From: Litoribrevibacter euphylliae
GTDB taxonomy: Bacteria > Pseudomonadota > Gammaproteobacteria > Pseudomonadales > Litoribrevibacteraceae
Direction of reading: 5' to 3'
Assembly: GCF_042646085.1 (NCBI RefSeq)
Contig: NZ_JBHRSZ010000007.1
Span: forward strand, 186,001 to 250,000
Length of the DNA: 64,000 bases
Each line of letters starts with the position of its first letter. Position 1 is the stretch's first letter. The notes beneath the pieces were generated by a model. That model did not search any database. It was given only the letters and a program-made list of their open reading frames with translations, and was not told the DNA's origin. Positions 53,458 through 61,788 of the stretch are shown here, piece after piece. The translations under genes and the position numbers were made by a program.

Positions 53458-54999
53458 ATTCAGCCGTTTCAGCAGTCGATGAAAATTACCGCGATCCACT
53501 CCCAGAGCTTTCGCCGTTTTAGATTTATTGCCCTCAAAATGGGTCAGTAATTGCTGGATGTATTGGCGCTGATTAATGTCCACCCACTCCTTCAACGGAA
53601 GTATGTTGTCACTATCACCGACGCTTACTGAATCAAACATCGATGTAACCGCTGGTTCGAGCGCTTCAGTATCGAGATCCAAGTGCTTGGGTTGGATCTC
53701 AATCAGCCGTTGCTGATCAGCTCGTTCGGCGTAAGCTTTTAATGACGCCCGATGAAGCAAGTGCTCCAACTCCCGAATATTTCCTGGCCAGTGATAATGA
53801 TAGAGTGCGTGTTCCGCCTCGGAGGACATCGCCAAAGTAATGTGCCCAAGCTTGCGTTGAAACTGACTCAGGAAATACCCCGCCAATGGGCTGATATCAT
53901 CACGACGTTCGGCCAAATCAGGGACCTTAATCGGATAAATACTGAGTCGATGGTATAAATCCGCACGGAATCGACCTTCGGCCACTTCTTGGGATAAGTC
54001 TCGGTTCGTTGCGGCAATGATACGCACATCCACTTTGAAAGTGTTGTCGGCGCCAACCCGCTGAATCTCACCTTGCTGAATGGCCCGCAGCAGTTTGGCT
54101 TGCACCACCAACGGCAATTCTCCGACCTCATCCAAAAACAACGAGCCACCATCGGCCAGTTCAAACTTACCGCTGCGATTCTTGGTGGCGCCGGAAAAGG
54201 CACCGGAAACGTGACCAAACAATTCACTTTCCACCAGATGCTCGGGCAGAGCGGCACAGTTCACCGCCACCATGGCATTGTGATGACGGGCGGATTGATG
54301 ATGAATGCTCTGCGCCACCAACTCCTTACCGACGCCGGTGGCACCGGTAATTAATACCGTTAGGTCAGATTCAGCCACCGTAGTAATGTCTCGCTCAAGC
54401 CGTTGAAAGGCCGCACTGCGACCCACCATCTTAAAGTCGCTGTGTTGATCAGACATGGCTTGAACCACCTGTGTTTGATGTTCAGCGCGCCGTTCCAGGT
54501 TCTCAATCAAGTCCGCAGTTTTGATGGCCGCTTCGGTAATCCGCACTAAGGTGTGTAACAGCGTTGGTTCCACCTGATCAAAGGTACCGGGAATTAACGC
54601 ATCGAGCGTGATTACTCCCCACGGTTGATCGTCAATGTACAACGAAGCCCCCATGCAATCATGGACATGCAACAAGCCATCGTCGGTAGGAATCAAACCA
54701 TCGTACGGATCAGGAAGGTCTGAATTGAGATCGAACCGCACGTATTGGCGGTTGTGTAAGATCTTGGCCAGTCTCGGGTGCTCAGAGACACGAAACTGAC
54801 GACCGATTAAGTCCTGACCAAAGCCTTTTACGGCGCGAGGAATCAGCTGCTCGCCTTCCAGTTTCAACAATGCACAGGCATCGCTGGGCACCAATTCCAA
54901 CCAAGCTTTCAGCAATTTTCGATAGCGTTCATCACTGCCAATGTGCTTGGATAAATCACCAAGAATTTCTGCCAAGACTTGATACAAAGACGTGGTCAC
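53443..54999 (-). CDS. norR: Nitric-oxide-responsive sigma-54 activator NorR/FhpR
   Basis: 518 residues: N-terminal GAF domain (about 1-170) that binds NO at a mononuclear iron in homologues, AAA+ domain (about 190-425) with Walker A GATGVGKE (219-226), and a C-terminal Fis-type HTH (NKSKTAKALGVDRGNFHRLL). The sigma-54 contact loop reads GAFSGA at 266-271 instead of GAFTGA, a conservative Thr-to-Ser change at the same numbering as E. coli NorR. Start is GTG 54999. It is the last gene of the operon starting with the glycine-zipper gene, 14 bp after the 72-residue gene. Confidence 0.93.
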   Translation of the reverse strand: MTTSLYQVLAEILGDLSKHIGSDERYRKLLKAWLELVPSDACALLKLEGEQLIPRAVKGFGQDLIGRQFRVSEHPRLAKILHNRQYVRFDLNSDLPDPYDGLIPTDDGLLHVHDCMGASLYIDDQPWGVITLDALIPGTFDQVEPTLLHTLVRITEAAIKTADLIENLERRAEHQTQVVQAMSDQHSDFKMVGRSAAFQRLERDITTVAESDLTVLITGATGVGKELVAQSIHHQSARHHNAMVAVNCAALPEHLVESELFGHVSGAFSGATKNRSGKFELADGGSLFLDEVGELPLVVQAKLLRAIQQGEIQRVGADNTFKVDVRIIAATNRDLSQEVAEGRFRADLYHRLSIYPIKVPDLAERRDDISPLAGYFLSQFQRKLGHITLAMSSEAEHALYHYHWPGNIRELEHLLHRASLKAYAERADQQRLIEIQPKHLDLDTEALEPAVTSMFDSVSVGDSDNILPLKEWVDINQRQYIQQLLTHFEGNKSKTAKALGVDRGNFHRLLKRLNLLVS

Positions 55000-55013
55000 T
55001 CACCATTCCTTAT

Positions 55014-55232
55014 TTAGCGTAATGTCAGACCCAACTCTTTTTGTGCAATCAGCCGCGCGATGTAACTGAACTTGAACAGGGTCGCTAATACAATATTAGC
55101 TAGATGAAAGGCTATGGTAAGCGCAAACGACTGCAAGGGTAAAACAAAGGCGCAGAATAAGGAGCCCACAAACAAGATCAACGACAACACCATCATTCGA
55201 TTAGAACAACTCAACATCAATTTATAGTTCAT
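55014..55232 (-). CDS. Small membrane protein of the NO operon
   Basis: A 72-residue protein with two hydrophobic helices (about 12-32 and 36-58), beginning MNYKLMLSCSNRMMVLSLIL. No recognised motif. GAGGAAGAAAC precedes ATG. It lies between hmp and norR in the same orientation. Function unknown; its position suggests a role in the nitrosative stress response. Confidence 0.75.
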   Translation of the reverse strand: MNYKLMLSCSNRMMVLSLILFVGSLFCAFVLPLQSFALTIAFHLANIVLATLFKFSYIARLIAQKELGLTLR

Positions 55233-55297
55233 TGTTTCTTCCTCATCACAGGAAACAGAGGCTGACGCTAACTCAGCCTCTGTTATCGTTAGAATAA

Positions 55298-56554
55298 TCA
55301 GGCGGTTTCAAACACCTCATCAGCAGACTTAAACACCACCTGTTGAGCTTCAGGCTGTATTTCTTCTAATGGCCCAAAGAACTCGTAATGTATCTGATCT
55401 TGCGGAATGCCCAAGTTAGCCGCCATATTAAGCGCGCATTGCATGAAAGGTTTTGGCCCCAACACATAGAACTCTACATCACTGACATCACCCAGGTGTT
55501 GAATGAAATGTGTTTCGTTAAGCAACCCAAAAGCATCCGCTGAACCTGTACTGCCCTTAAGATCCGATGCCAACGGGTCACTGTAGATCACAGTTTTTCG
55601 CACACTCGCATCGCTATCAGAGATCCGCTGAACATACTCGCCAAAGGCATGATGCTGACTGTTTCGGGCACAATGGATAAAGTGAATATCGCGACCTTCC
55701 ATACGATGGTCAGAGGTAGCAGCTGTCAGCATGGAAATGGCTGGAGTAATCCCCACACCCGCCGTCACCAACACCATGGGTTTTGTGTTTTGTTTGAGTA
55801 CGAAGTTACCGTAAGGCGCTGACACCTTAAGCTGATCCCCCATCTTCACATCATCATGCAAGTGATTAGACCATTGGCCATCTTCTTCACGCTTCACGCT
55901 GATTCGTAACGTCGTTTTACCCGGCTTATCGGAGAGGCTGTAATTACGGCGATGCTCCAAACCATCGAATGCCTGCAGCAAGGTAATGTACTGTCCCGGT
56001 TCAAAGTCGATCACCTGTTTATCATCGGCCTGAAGTACAAAGGAGGTAATGATCTCACTCTCTTTTTCTTTGGCGATCACGTTAAAGACTTTAAACCCTT
56101 CCCAACCACCGGCTCGTTGTTGATGACGAGAATAAATATCTTGCTCCACGCCCATCAAGATATCTGCCAATTGCTGATACGCCGCCCCCCAAGCCGCAAT
56201 GATGTCATCGTTAACGGCATCACCCAGCACTTCTGCAATCGCCGCGAGCAAACATTCACCCACAATCGGGTAATGCTCAGGCAAGATACCTAATGAGCAA
56301 TGCTTGTGAGCAATCAGACTCACACGTTCTCCCAACTGATCGAGTCGGTCCAAATTTTTCGCATAAATAATTACCGCATTGGCTAAGGCGTGACGCTGTG
56401 TGCCCCGAATTTGGTTAGCCTGATTAAAGTAATTCAAAACCTGTGGATAACGTCCAAACATCAAAGGGTAAAAGGTCGAAGTAATATCAAAAGCGTGTGC
56501 TTCTACGGCGGGTAAGGTCTGTTCAATAAGTTGTCGCTGTTGTTTTGTAATCAT
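55298..56554 (-). CDS. hmp: Flavohaemoglobin, nitric oxide dioxygenase
   Basis: 418 residues: globin domain (1-140) with Tyr29, Gln53 and the proximal His85 all at E. coli Hmp positions, then an FAD domain (RRNYSLSDKPG) and an NAD domain (VLVTAGVGITPAISML, ending YEFFGPL). It converts NO and O2 to nitrate. GGAAGA precedes ATG. The operon has a sigma-54 promoter and encodes norR. Confidence 0.95.
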   Translation of the reverse strand: MITKQQRQLIEQTLPAVEAHAFDITSTFYPLMFGRYPQVLNYFNQANQIRGTQRHALANAVIIYAKNLDRLDQLGERVSLIAHKHCSLGILPEHYPIVGECLLAAIAEVLGDAVNDDIIAAWGAAYQQLADILMGVEQDIYSRHQQRAGGWEGFKVFNVIAKEKESEIITSFVLQADDKQVIDFEPGQYITLLQAFDGLEHRRNYSLSDKPGKTTLRISVKREEDGQWSNHLHDDVKMGDQLKVSAPYGNFVLKQNTKPMVLVTAGVGITPAISMLTAATSDHRMEGRDIHFIHCARNSQHHAFGEYVQRISDSDASVRKTVIYSDPLASDLKGSTGSADAFGLLNETHFIQHLGDVSDVEFYVLGPKPFMQCALNMAANLGIPQDQIHYEFFGPLEEIQPEAQQVVFKSADEVFETA

Positions 56555-56610
56555 GAGTCTTCCAAACTGGCAATAAAATAGGTCGGTTTAATGGATGTAG
56601 CTTTATCGGA

Positions 56611-56970
56611 TTAAACGTTGCTCGGTGATGGATGCAGACGACGGCCTTGCACCACAACGTGATCACCAATCTGCCATTGCCGATTAGGGGAGCGAACCAC
56701 CGATACATTTCCTTGATCATCTTTTACTTGGTAGGCGGATTCACTGAAGCCGCTGATCTCCTGTGCTTCACCTCCGACCCACGCACTGGCTAAGCCACCA
56801 GCAATGGCACCAACCGGACCTGCAACCGCGCCGCCGAGTAAAAAACCAGACCAACCTCCGAGGGTTTGACCTACGAGATTATTGGGTGCGCGACCCACAA
56901 CTTCATCGGCGTAACCGACCGTTGCTGCACCATAAAGAAGAACTAACGAAATAAGCGTAGTTTTGTTCAT
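56611..56970 (-). CDS. Glycine-zipper exported protein, first gene of the NO operon
   Basis: 119 residues: signal peptide (1-21), a glycine-zipper helix region (about 33-68, GGWSGFLLGGAVAGPVGAI) and a small C-terminal beta-like domain with RQWQIGDHVVVQGRRLHPS. Similar glycine-zipper proteins associate with the outer membrane. Function in NO stress is unknown. GGAGGG precedes ATG, and the -24/-12 promoter lies about 40 bp upstream. Confidence 0.75.
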   Translation of the reverse strand: MNKTTLISLVLLYGAATVGYADEVVGRAPNNLVGQTLGGWSGFLLGGAVAGPVGAIAGGLASAWVGGEAQEISGFSESAYQVKDDQGNVSVVRSPNRQWQIGDHVVVQGRRLHPSPSNV

Positions 56971-57009
56971 TGTCTAATTCCCTCCTACGAAATCGAGACA
57001 ACAAACTAT

Positions 57010-57025
57010 TCCAAGAGACGTGCCA
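57010..57025 (-). promoter_or_regulatory. Sigma-54 promoter of the NO operon
   Basis: On the minus strand TGGCACG-TCTC-TTGGA matches the -24/-12 consensus TGGCACG-N4-TTGCW with one mismatch (GC to GG at -12). It is about 40 bp upstream of the glycine-zipper gene and fits activation by NorR, a sigma-54 activator. Confidence 0.75.
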
Positions 57026-57067
57026 GTTATTAACTAACTGTTTTTATTGAGATTATTTATTTATGAT

Positions 57068-57104
57068 GTGTTTTAAACAACACTAGATAAGATGTTAATT
57101 ACAC
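57068..57104. promoter_or_regulatory. Candidate NorR enhancer sites
   Basis: Two GT-N7-AC cores, the pattern of NorR binding sites: GTGTTTTAAAC (57068-57078) and GTTAATTACAC (57094-57104), 26 bp apart and 43-80 bp upstream of the sigma-54 promoter. A GATGTTAATT direct repeat (57091 and 57110) overlaps the second. Confidence 0.5.
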
Positions 57105-57186
57105 AACAGGATGTTAATTTGATAACACCAAAATCATCGCCCCACAGAGTGCAGGGCAGAAGAACGGAAAACATGATTTACGCGGA

Positions 57187-58569
57187 CTAAGAGCCGCGTA
57201 ACTGATCCAACAAGCTTTTAGGCGTCGGAAGCGTGGAGAGCTTAGCCTTAACATCTTCCAGCCCAGGCACCTTACCAGAGATCAATTCTGCAACCGCTGG
57301 TACTTTCGGTAAGGTTTCCGGCCAAACATTGACCAGCCCCATCGCATATTTCATTACCAACTTTTGACCAAAGACGAAGCGACCCGCAACACCCAAGCCG
57401 AGATTTCTGGCCATTTTCAACGGTACGATGTCGTTACTGAAGGTGTGGTAGAAGAGATCCATAATACGCATCATCATGGCATTTTGTGGACGACGCACAC
57501 GCTCGTATTGCTGCAATACATCCTCGGCCCAGAATGCCTGACTTTTATCCCGCGCTTCAATAATAATCGAGGTCAGAGTGTTCACATCCTGAAAGCCCAG
57601 GTTCACCCCTTGGCCCGCCAATGGGTTAATGGTGTGTGCCGCATCACCCGCCAACACTAACCGATGCTGACAATAGCGCTCTGCATGACGACGAATCAGC
57701 GGGAAACTGCCACGTTCCAACACCTCAGTAACTTCCGGCAGATCTTCCGGGAAGCTACGCTGTAACTTCTTCTTAAATGGTTCATCGTTCAGTGTCGAAA
57801 GAGACTCAATGTTTTCAGGCAGGTTGTACCACACCAACGAACCATAATGTTCGCCATTGATGTCGGGTAAAGGTAAGAAGGCTTCCGGCCCGGTAGAGGT
57901 AAAGCCCTGCCAGGTAATGTCTTCCTGACAACCTTGGTATTTTACCGTCACCACCATAGCGTGCTGCTCGTAAGGTTTGGCCTCAGTCGCAATGCCCGCC
58001 CACTGCTTGACCATGGAATTGGCACCGTCCGCACCGACCAGTAATTCACCGGTAAATGTCTGACCATCAGCTAACTCGATACGCACCTGATCGTCGATTT
58101 CAATCTGAGCCACTTCCGCCGGAACAATTAACTTCACGTTATCCAGTTGCGCCATTTGTTGATGCAAAGCCAATTGCGTCACTCGGTTTTCAACAATCAC
58201 GCCCAACATCGGTTCATTCAGTTCTTGCGCATCAAACTCAGTGCGGTTCAATCGGGTGGGGATATCTTTGCCGGTGATTGGGTTTTGTAGTTTTTCCCAT
58301 ACCGCCATACGTTGGTAAGGCGCATAACGCATGGCTTCGATATTCGGCCAGGCTTTCACTTTTTTCAGTAATTCAATGGACGCTGGGCTTAATGCAGAGA
58401 CTCGTAGATCGGGGGTTTGGTCTTGCTCAAACGCTTTAGGCAGAAAACGATCAAAGACAGCAACTTTCATCCCCACTTGTCCTAAACGACACGCGATGGC
58501 ACTGCCAACCATTCCACCACCCACAATCAATACATCGAAATGATTCGTCTGCTGTGCGCTGCCTTCCAT
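57187..58569 (-). CDS. UbiH/UbiF/UbiI-family FAD monooxygenase
   Basis: 460 residues of the ubiquinone hydroxylase family: the FAD motif VLIVGGGMVGSAIACRLGQ at the N-terminus, the middle VGADGANSMVKQWAG (DG motif), and the C-terminal GDAAHTINPLAGQGVNLGFQ. It hydroxylates a ring position of the quinone precursor; UbiF, UbiI and UbiH-type activities cannot be told apart here. It is longer than E. coli UbiF (391) because of a C-terminal extension of about 60 residues. GAGGT precedes ATG. Confidence 0.88.
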   Translation of the reverse strand: MEGSAQQTNHFDVLIVGGGMVGSAIACRLGQVGMKVAVFDRFLPKAFEQDQTPDLRVSALSPASIELLKKVKAWPNIEAMRYAPYQRMAVWEKLQNPITGKDIPTRLNRTEFDAQELNEPMLGVIVENRVTQLALHQQMAQLDNVKLIVPAEVAQIEIDDQVRIELADGQTFTGELLVGADGANSMVKQWAGIATEAKPYEQHAMVVTVKYQGCQEDITWQGFTSTGPEAFLPLPDINGEHYGSLVWYNLPENIESLSTLNDEPFKKKLQRSFPEDLPEVTEVLERGSFPLIRRHAERYCQHRLVLAGDAAHTINPLAGQGVNLGFQDVNTLTSIIIEARDKSQAFWAEDVLQQYERVRRPQNAMMMRIMDLFYHTFSNDIVPLKMARNLGLGVAGRFVFGQKLVMKYAMGLVNVWPETLPKVPAVAELISGKVPGLEDVKAKLSTLPTPKSLLDQLRGS

Positions 58570-58700
58570 TACCTCAACCTCTTAATTCACCCAGCCTGTC
58601 TGAGCTCGGAATAATGGCAGGCTCGCAGATAGAAATCAAAGCAATCCACTGATGCAAGGCAGGAAAGTTGGAAATAATTGAGGAGTATAAAATCAGGAAA

Positions 58701-58727
58701 CAAAAAAGCCGCTGTTAAAGAGCGGCT
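58701..58727 (-). terminator. Terminator of the 35-residue gene
   Basis: Stem AGCCGCT / AGCGGCT (58707-58713 and 58721-58727), 7-base loop, then six T residues on the minus strand. It lies 55 bp after the small ORF at 58782-58889. Confidence 0.85.
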
Positions 58728-58781
58728 AAATAAGTGTATAGCGTGGAATCTAAAATGAGCATCCATGCTCAGCGATCCATG

Positions 58782-58889
58782 TTAGTTTGCGAAGTACATA
58801 CCTTCGAAATAGTCTTTCAAGGCACGCATGCTTTCACGTTCGGTTTCGGTTGAGGCTAGGCACACAACAAAGCTGCTTTCGTCCATCAT
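58782..58889 (-). CDS. Putative 35-residue small protein
   Basis: ATG-ATG start with a perfect AGGAGAA ribosome binding site seven bases before it. The 35-residue product (MMDESSFVVCLASTE at the N-terminus, RALKDYFEGMYFAN at the C-terminus) is acidic and has one Cys (residue 10). The ORF has its own strong terminator downstream and stands alone, so it looks like an autonomous small gene. I do not recognise the family; a leader or modified-peptide precursor are both possible. Confidence 0.55.
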   Translation of the reverse strand: MMDESSFVVCLASTETERESMRALKDYFEGMYFAN

Positions 58890-59105
58890 GATAGTTCTCC
58901 TGATAGTATTAAGAATTTTGACACCTTTACTTACGCATCAGCCGTACCCAAAAATATTTTTCTCTTGTTTTTCAATCACCTGACTAAATTTTAGCCAATT
59001 TATCGAATAAAAATGTGATCAAAAAACGAACTAGTTTTGAACAAGAGTCTGAGTGTATGCACCGATGTGGTTAATTAGTAGACAGGCAAACTATAGGAAG
59101 GAATT

Positions 59106-59192
59106 ATGACGCTTTCTTTACTAAATTTAGGAAGAGCCAATGTCTTACAAAGGCTACTGTCAAAACCCTACAAAGGTAGGGCTGAAACGTAG
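59106..59192 (+). CDS. Possible 28-residue small protein
   Basis: ATG preceded four bases earlier by AGGAAGG. The product (MTLSLLNLGRANVLQRLLSK, then eight more residues) is basic. It is divergent from the 35-residue gene. The flanks of this gap (58890-59105 and 59193-59262) are AT-rich with no other sign of a gene. Support is only the ribosome binding site and the open frame, so this is weak. Confidence 0.3.
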   Translation: MTLSLLNLGRANVLQRLLSKPYKGRAET

Positions 59193-59262
59193 AAATAGGC
59201 ATCATAGCCAGGATGAATCGGAGCGGTCTTGGGAGATTAAAAACGCCGCTGCACCAAAATGA

Positions 59263-60126
59263 TCAACCGCCTTGCATGTGCCTTAACAGATGAGAAAAGG
59301 CTTCGGCAATGCTATCCGCCGCTTTTGGATTCGCTTCCAGTTCCAACCATTGTTTACCGGTTTCGGGATGACGAATCCAACACTGATCACCCACGCTGTC
59401 ACAGTGCGTTGCCAGATAGGGGTTTACCCCATAAATGGAGAGCTGATCCTGATTGAGACTGTAGCCACCTTGATCGTTCGAGCGTTTTTCCATCACTGAA
59501 ATTTGACCACGACGCACCTGTACCTGATACAAGCTGCCCCGCCAATCACGATCACTGCGGTAACGACCAGGAATGTATCTGTGGTTAGAAAGCAGGGTAT
59601 TGATATGCAACTCCAAAGCATCTCTGGCGGAATCCACCAGATACAACTTTTGGAGTTTCTCAAGGTATGAAGAATGACCACGGTCTTCCAACACCAGTTG
59701 ACTGGCCATCGACGAACGTACTTGCTCTTGTTTTGCCCTATCTTCTCGCTCTTCAATTTGATTCAACAACATCAAACTGTCGCGGTAATGCTGCCCTTCT
59801 TTGCCTTCTTGTTCGAGATAGCGCTCCAAGGCCTGACGCGCACCTTTATCATCCGCTAACTGCAACGACACTTGCCCACGGTAAAAGTAAAAGCGTGAGG
59901 GTAGATCATCTTCCAACGCCTGAACCGCAATCAACCGGGCATTGGCTTTATCCCATTGCTGTTGTTCAACCGCCGTTTCTACACCTAATAACAAGCGATC
60001 AATTTCGATTTCTTTTGGCAGGGCGAAAGATGCACTGCTCCAACCGAAGCTGAGCAAAGCACTCAACAACACAACGCTCTTCACGATAGCGATAAAAAAA
60101 GCACCCGAGATATTGCGAGACGTCAT
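59263..60126 (-). CDS. Hypothetical periplasmic helical/TPR-like protein
   Basis: 287 residues with a signal peptide (about 1-35, ending SFA). The first half is helical and TPR-like (VETAVEQQQWDKANARLIAVQAL and FYFYRGQVSLQLADDKGARQAL). The C-terminal part has a compact domain with a Cys pair (THCDSVGDQC). The family is not recognised. It lies 97 bp downstream of znuA on the same strand, but no direct link to zinc can be seen. Confidence 0.72.
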   Translation of the reverse strand: MTSRNISGAFFIAIVKSVVLLSALLSFGWSSASFALPKEIEIDRLLLGVETAVEQQQWDKANARLIAVQALEDDLPSRFYFYRGQVSLQLADDKGARQALERYLEQEGKEGQHYRDSLMLLNQIEEREDRAKQEQVRSSMASQLVLEDRGHSSYLEKLQKLYLVDSARDALELHINTLLSNHRYIPGRYRSDRDWRGSLYQVQVRRGQISVMEKRSNDQGGYSLNQDQLSIYGVNPYLATHCDSVGDQCWIRHPETGKQWLELEANPKAADSIAEAFSHLLRHMQGG

Positions 60127-60223
60127 GGACTGTTCCTACCTGGTTCGTGGATTATGGAATGAAGATACTATTAGTTTAGAAAACCATCTGGTTTTAGGAA
60201 ATTGATCCAGTTTAGAAAATAGA

Positions 60224-61213
60224 TCAAAGCTTCGATAGGCATCCCGTCAGATCGCCGACCAAACGACTGATAAACTCGATGTACTGCAATGTATCCGATG
60301 ACGGTAGCGACTGTTTAGATCCTAACGGATCAAGCAACTGATAATGCAACTGCGCCGTGGTCACACGATCCAATTTTACCTGTTGAAATTCAGGCTCATA
60401 AAACACGCACGCCTGCGTTACACCGGACAGCTGACGCGATAACTGACCGAGCTTTTTAGCACTGGGTTTCACCCCAGGGTTCACTGTCAACACAGCCACA
60501 CTGTCGAGACCCAACTCACGTTCTAAGTAGGCATAAGCGTCATGGTAAACAAAATATGGCTGGCCAATGTAAGGTTTAACTTGTACTTGCCACGCCAAAC
60601 GAGATTCATCAATGGCGGCCATTAATCGCTCGCTATTCGTTTTGAAATCATGAGCATGGGCAGGCGTCATTGCTGACAAATGATCCCTCAGCACGGCTAC
60701 ATATTCTTGTACCGCTGTCGGACTCATCCACAAATGAGGATCAACACTGTTGTTATGGCCATGATGGGAGTGACCCGCATGATCATCAGATGCGCCATGC
60801 TCCTCGTCAGGATGTCGGTGATTTTCTTCACTGGTATGCGCAATCAGCGGCAATGACGTGGCCTTTGAACGATTCACAAAGCGCACCAAGTATTGTTCTA
60901 ACTCTTGACCGACCCATAGAATCAGATCGGCATCGAGCAACATCTGAATATCCGACGGGCGCATGACTTTATGATGTGGCGACCCATTTTGGCTGATCAA
61001 GCGTACATCGGCTTGCTCCCCCATCACATCTTCAGCAATGAATTTTAACGGCGGGATAGACACAACCACTTGCAACTTCTGCGGGGTTTCATTAGCGGAT
61101 ACGTTCAATGTCATAAGACTTACACATACCCCAAACAACACAGCCCACCCAAGGCTAGACCAACAGGCAACAACGCCTTTCGATAGGGTTTGCAGATAAC
61201 CAGAAAATTGCAT
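60224..61213 (-). CDS. znuA: Zinc ABC transporter periplasmic protein ZnuA
   Basis: 329 residues of the cluster A-I metal-binding family: signal region (about 1-40), IPPLKFIAEDVMGEQADVRLI, a metal His in GSPHHKVMRPSD, then a His/Asp-rich loop (about 133-158, HPDEEHGASDDHAGHSHHGH) typical of zinc-specific members, and VDPHLWMSP with another ligand. It delivers zinc to ZnuBC. It is divergent from zur across a Zur box. Confidence 0.95.
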   Translation of the reverse strand: MQFSGYLQTLSKGVVACWSSLGWAVLFGVCVSLMTLNVSANETPQKLQVVVSIPPLKFIAEDVMGEQADVRLISQNGSPHHKVMRPSDIQMLLDADLILWVGQELEQYLVRFVNRSKATSLPLIAHTSEENHRHPDEEHGASDDHAGHSHHGHNNSVDPHLWMSPTAVQEYVAVLRDHLSAMTPAHAHDFKTNSERLMAAIDESRLAWQVQVKPYIGQPYFVYHDAYAYLERELGLDSVAVLTVNPGVKPSAKKLGQLSRQLSGVTQACVFYEPEFQQVKLDRVTTAQLHYQLLDPLGSKQSLPSSDTLQYIEFISRLVGDLTGCLSKL

Positions 61214-61238
61214 TCGATACTCTCACTTGATGCTCTAA

Positions 61239-61257
61239 AATGTTATAGTATTACATT
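61239..61257. promoter_or_regulatory. Zur box between znuA and zur
   Basis: AATGTTATAGTATTACATT, a 19-bp palindrome with one mismatched pair centred at 61248, matches the gammaproteobacterial Zur box GTTATA-N-TATAAC style. It lies 26 bp from the znuA start and 28 bp from the zur start, so it can control both. Confidence 0.85.
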
Positions 61258-61284
61258 ATCACTTTTTTAGGCGGCTTAAGAAAG

Positions 61285-61788
61285 ATGGAAAAGGCGTTTT
61301 CACAACATAACCACCACCACTGCCAAGCCTCGGCCGTAGAGCAGGCCCGTTCTCTTTGCGAGAAAGAAGGCGTTCGCTTTACCAAATTACGGGAACAAGT
61401 GTTTGAATTAATCTGGCAAAGCCACAAACCCATTACGGCCTACCAGCTGCTGGATCAAATCAAAGACAGCGACTTCTCCGCAACACCGCCCACGGTCTAT
61501 CGCACCCTGGATTTTCTTCTTGAACAAGGGTTGATTCATCGCATCAATTCACTGAATGCGTTTATTGGTTGCTGCCACCCGGGAGATCGCCACACAGGTA
61601 CCTTCATTATCTGTGAAGAATGCGAACAGGCCGAAGAGGTCAACAATCGCGACATTCGCAACGTCATCAAATCGGTATCCGATGCACATCACTTTGAGAT
61701 GAAAAGTTACGTGACCGAAATCTATGGCATCTGCCCTCAATGTCAGTCAACCGCTTCTGAACATACCTCCGAAGGAAATCACGCATGA
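61285..61788 (+). CDS. zur: Zinc uptake regulator Zur
   Basis: Fur-family repressor of 167 residues: winged helix with TPPTVYRTLDFLLEQGLIHRI (about 70-90), regulatory metal-site residues, and the structural zinc pair CEEC/CPQC. A His-rich start (HNHHHC) is present. It represses znu genes when zinc is ample. Its stop overlaps the znuC start by 4 bp. Confidence 0.95.
   Translation: MEKAFSQHNHHHCQASAVEQARSLCEKEGVRFTKLREQVFELIWQSHKPITAYQLLDQIKDSDFSATPPTVYRTLDFLLEQGLIHRINSLNAFIGCCHPGDRHTGTFIICEECEQAEEVNNRDIRNVIKSVSDAHHFEMKSYVTEIYGICPQCQSTASEHTSEGNHA

Noticed and set aside
57091..57119. GATGTTAATT direct repeat as an NsrR or Dnr/FNR site
   Set aside because: It lacks the inverted symmetry those regulators need, while GT-N7-AC cores and a sigma-54 promoter support NorR.
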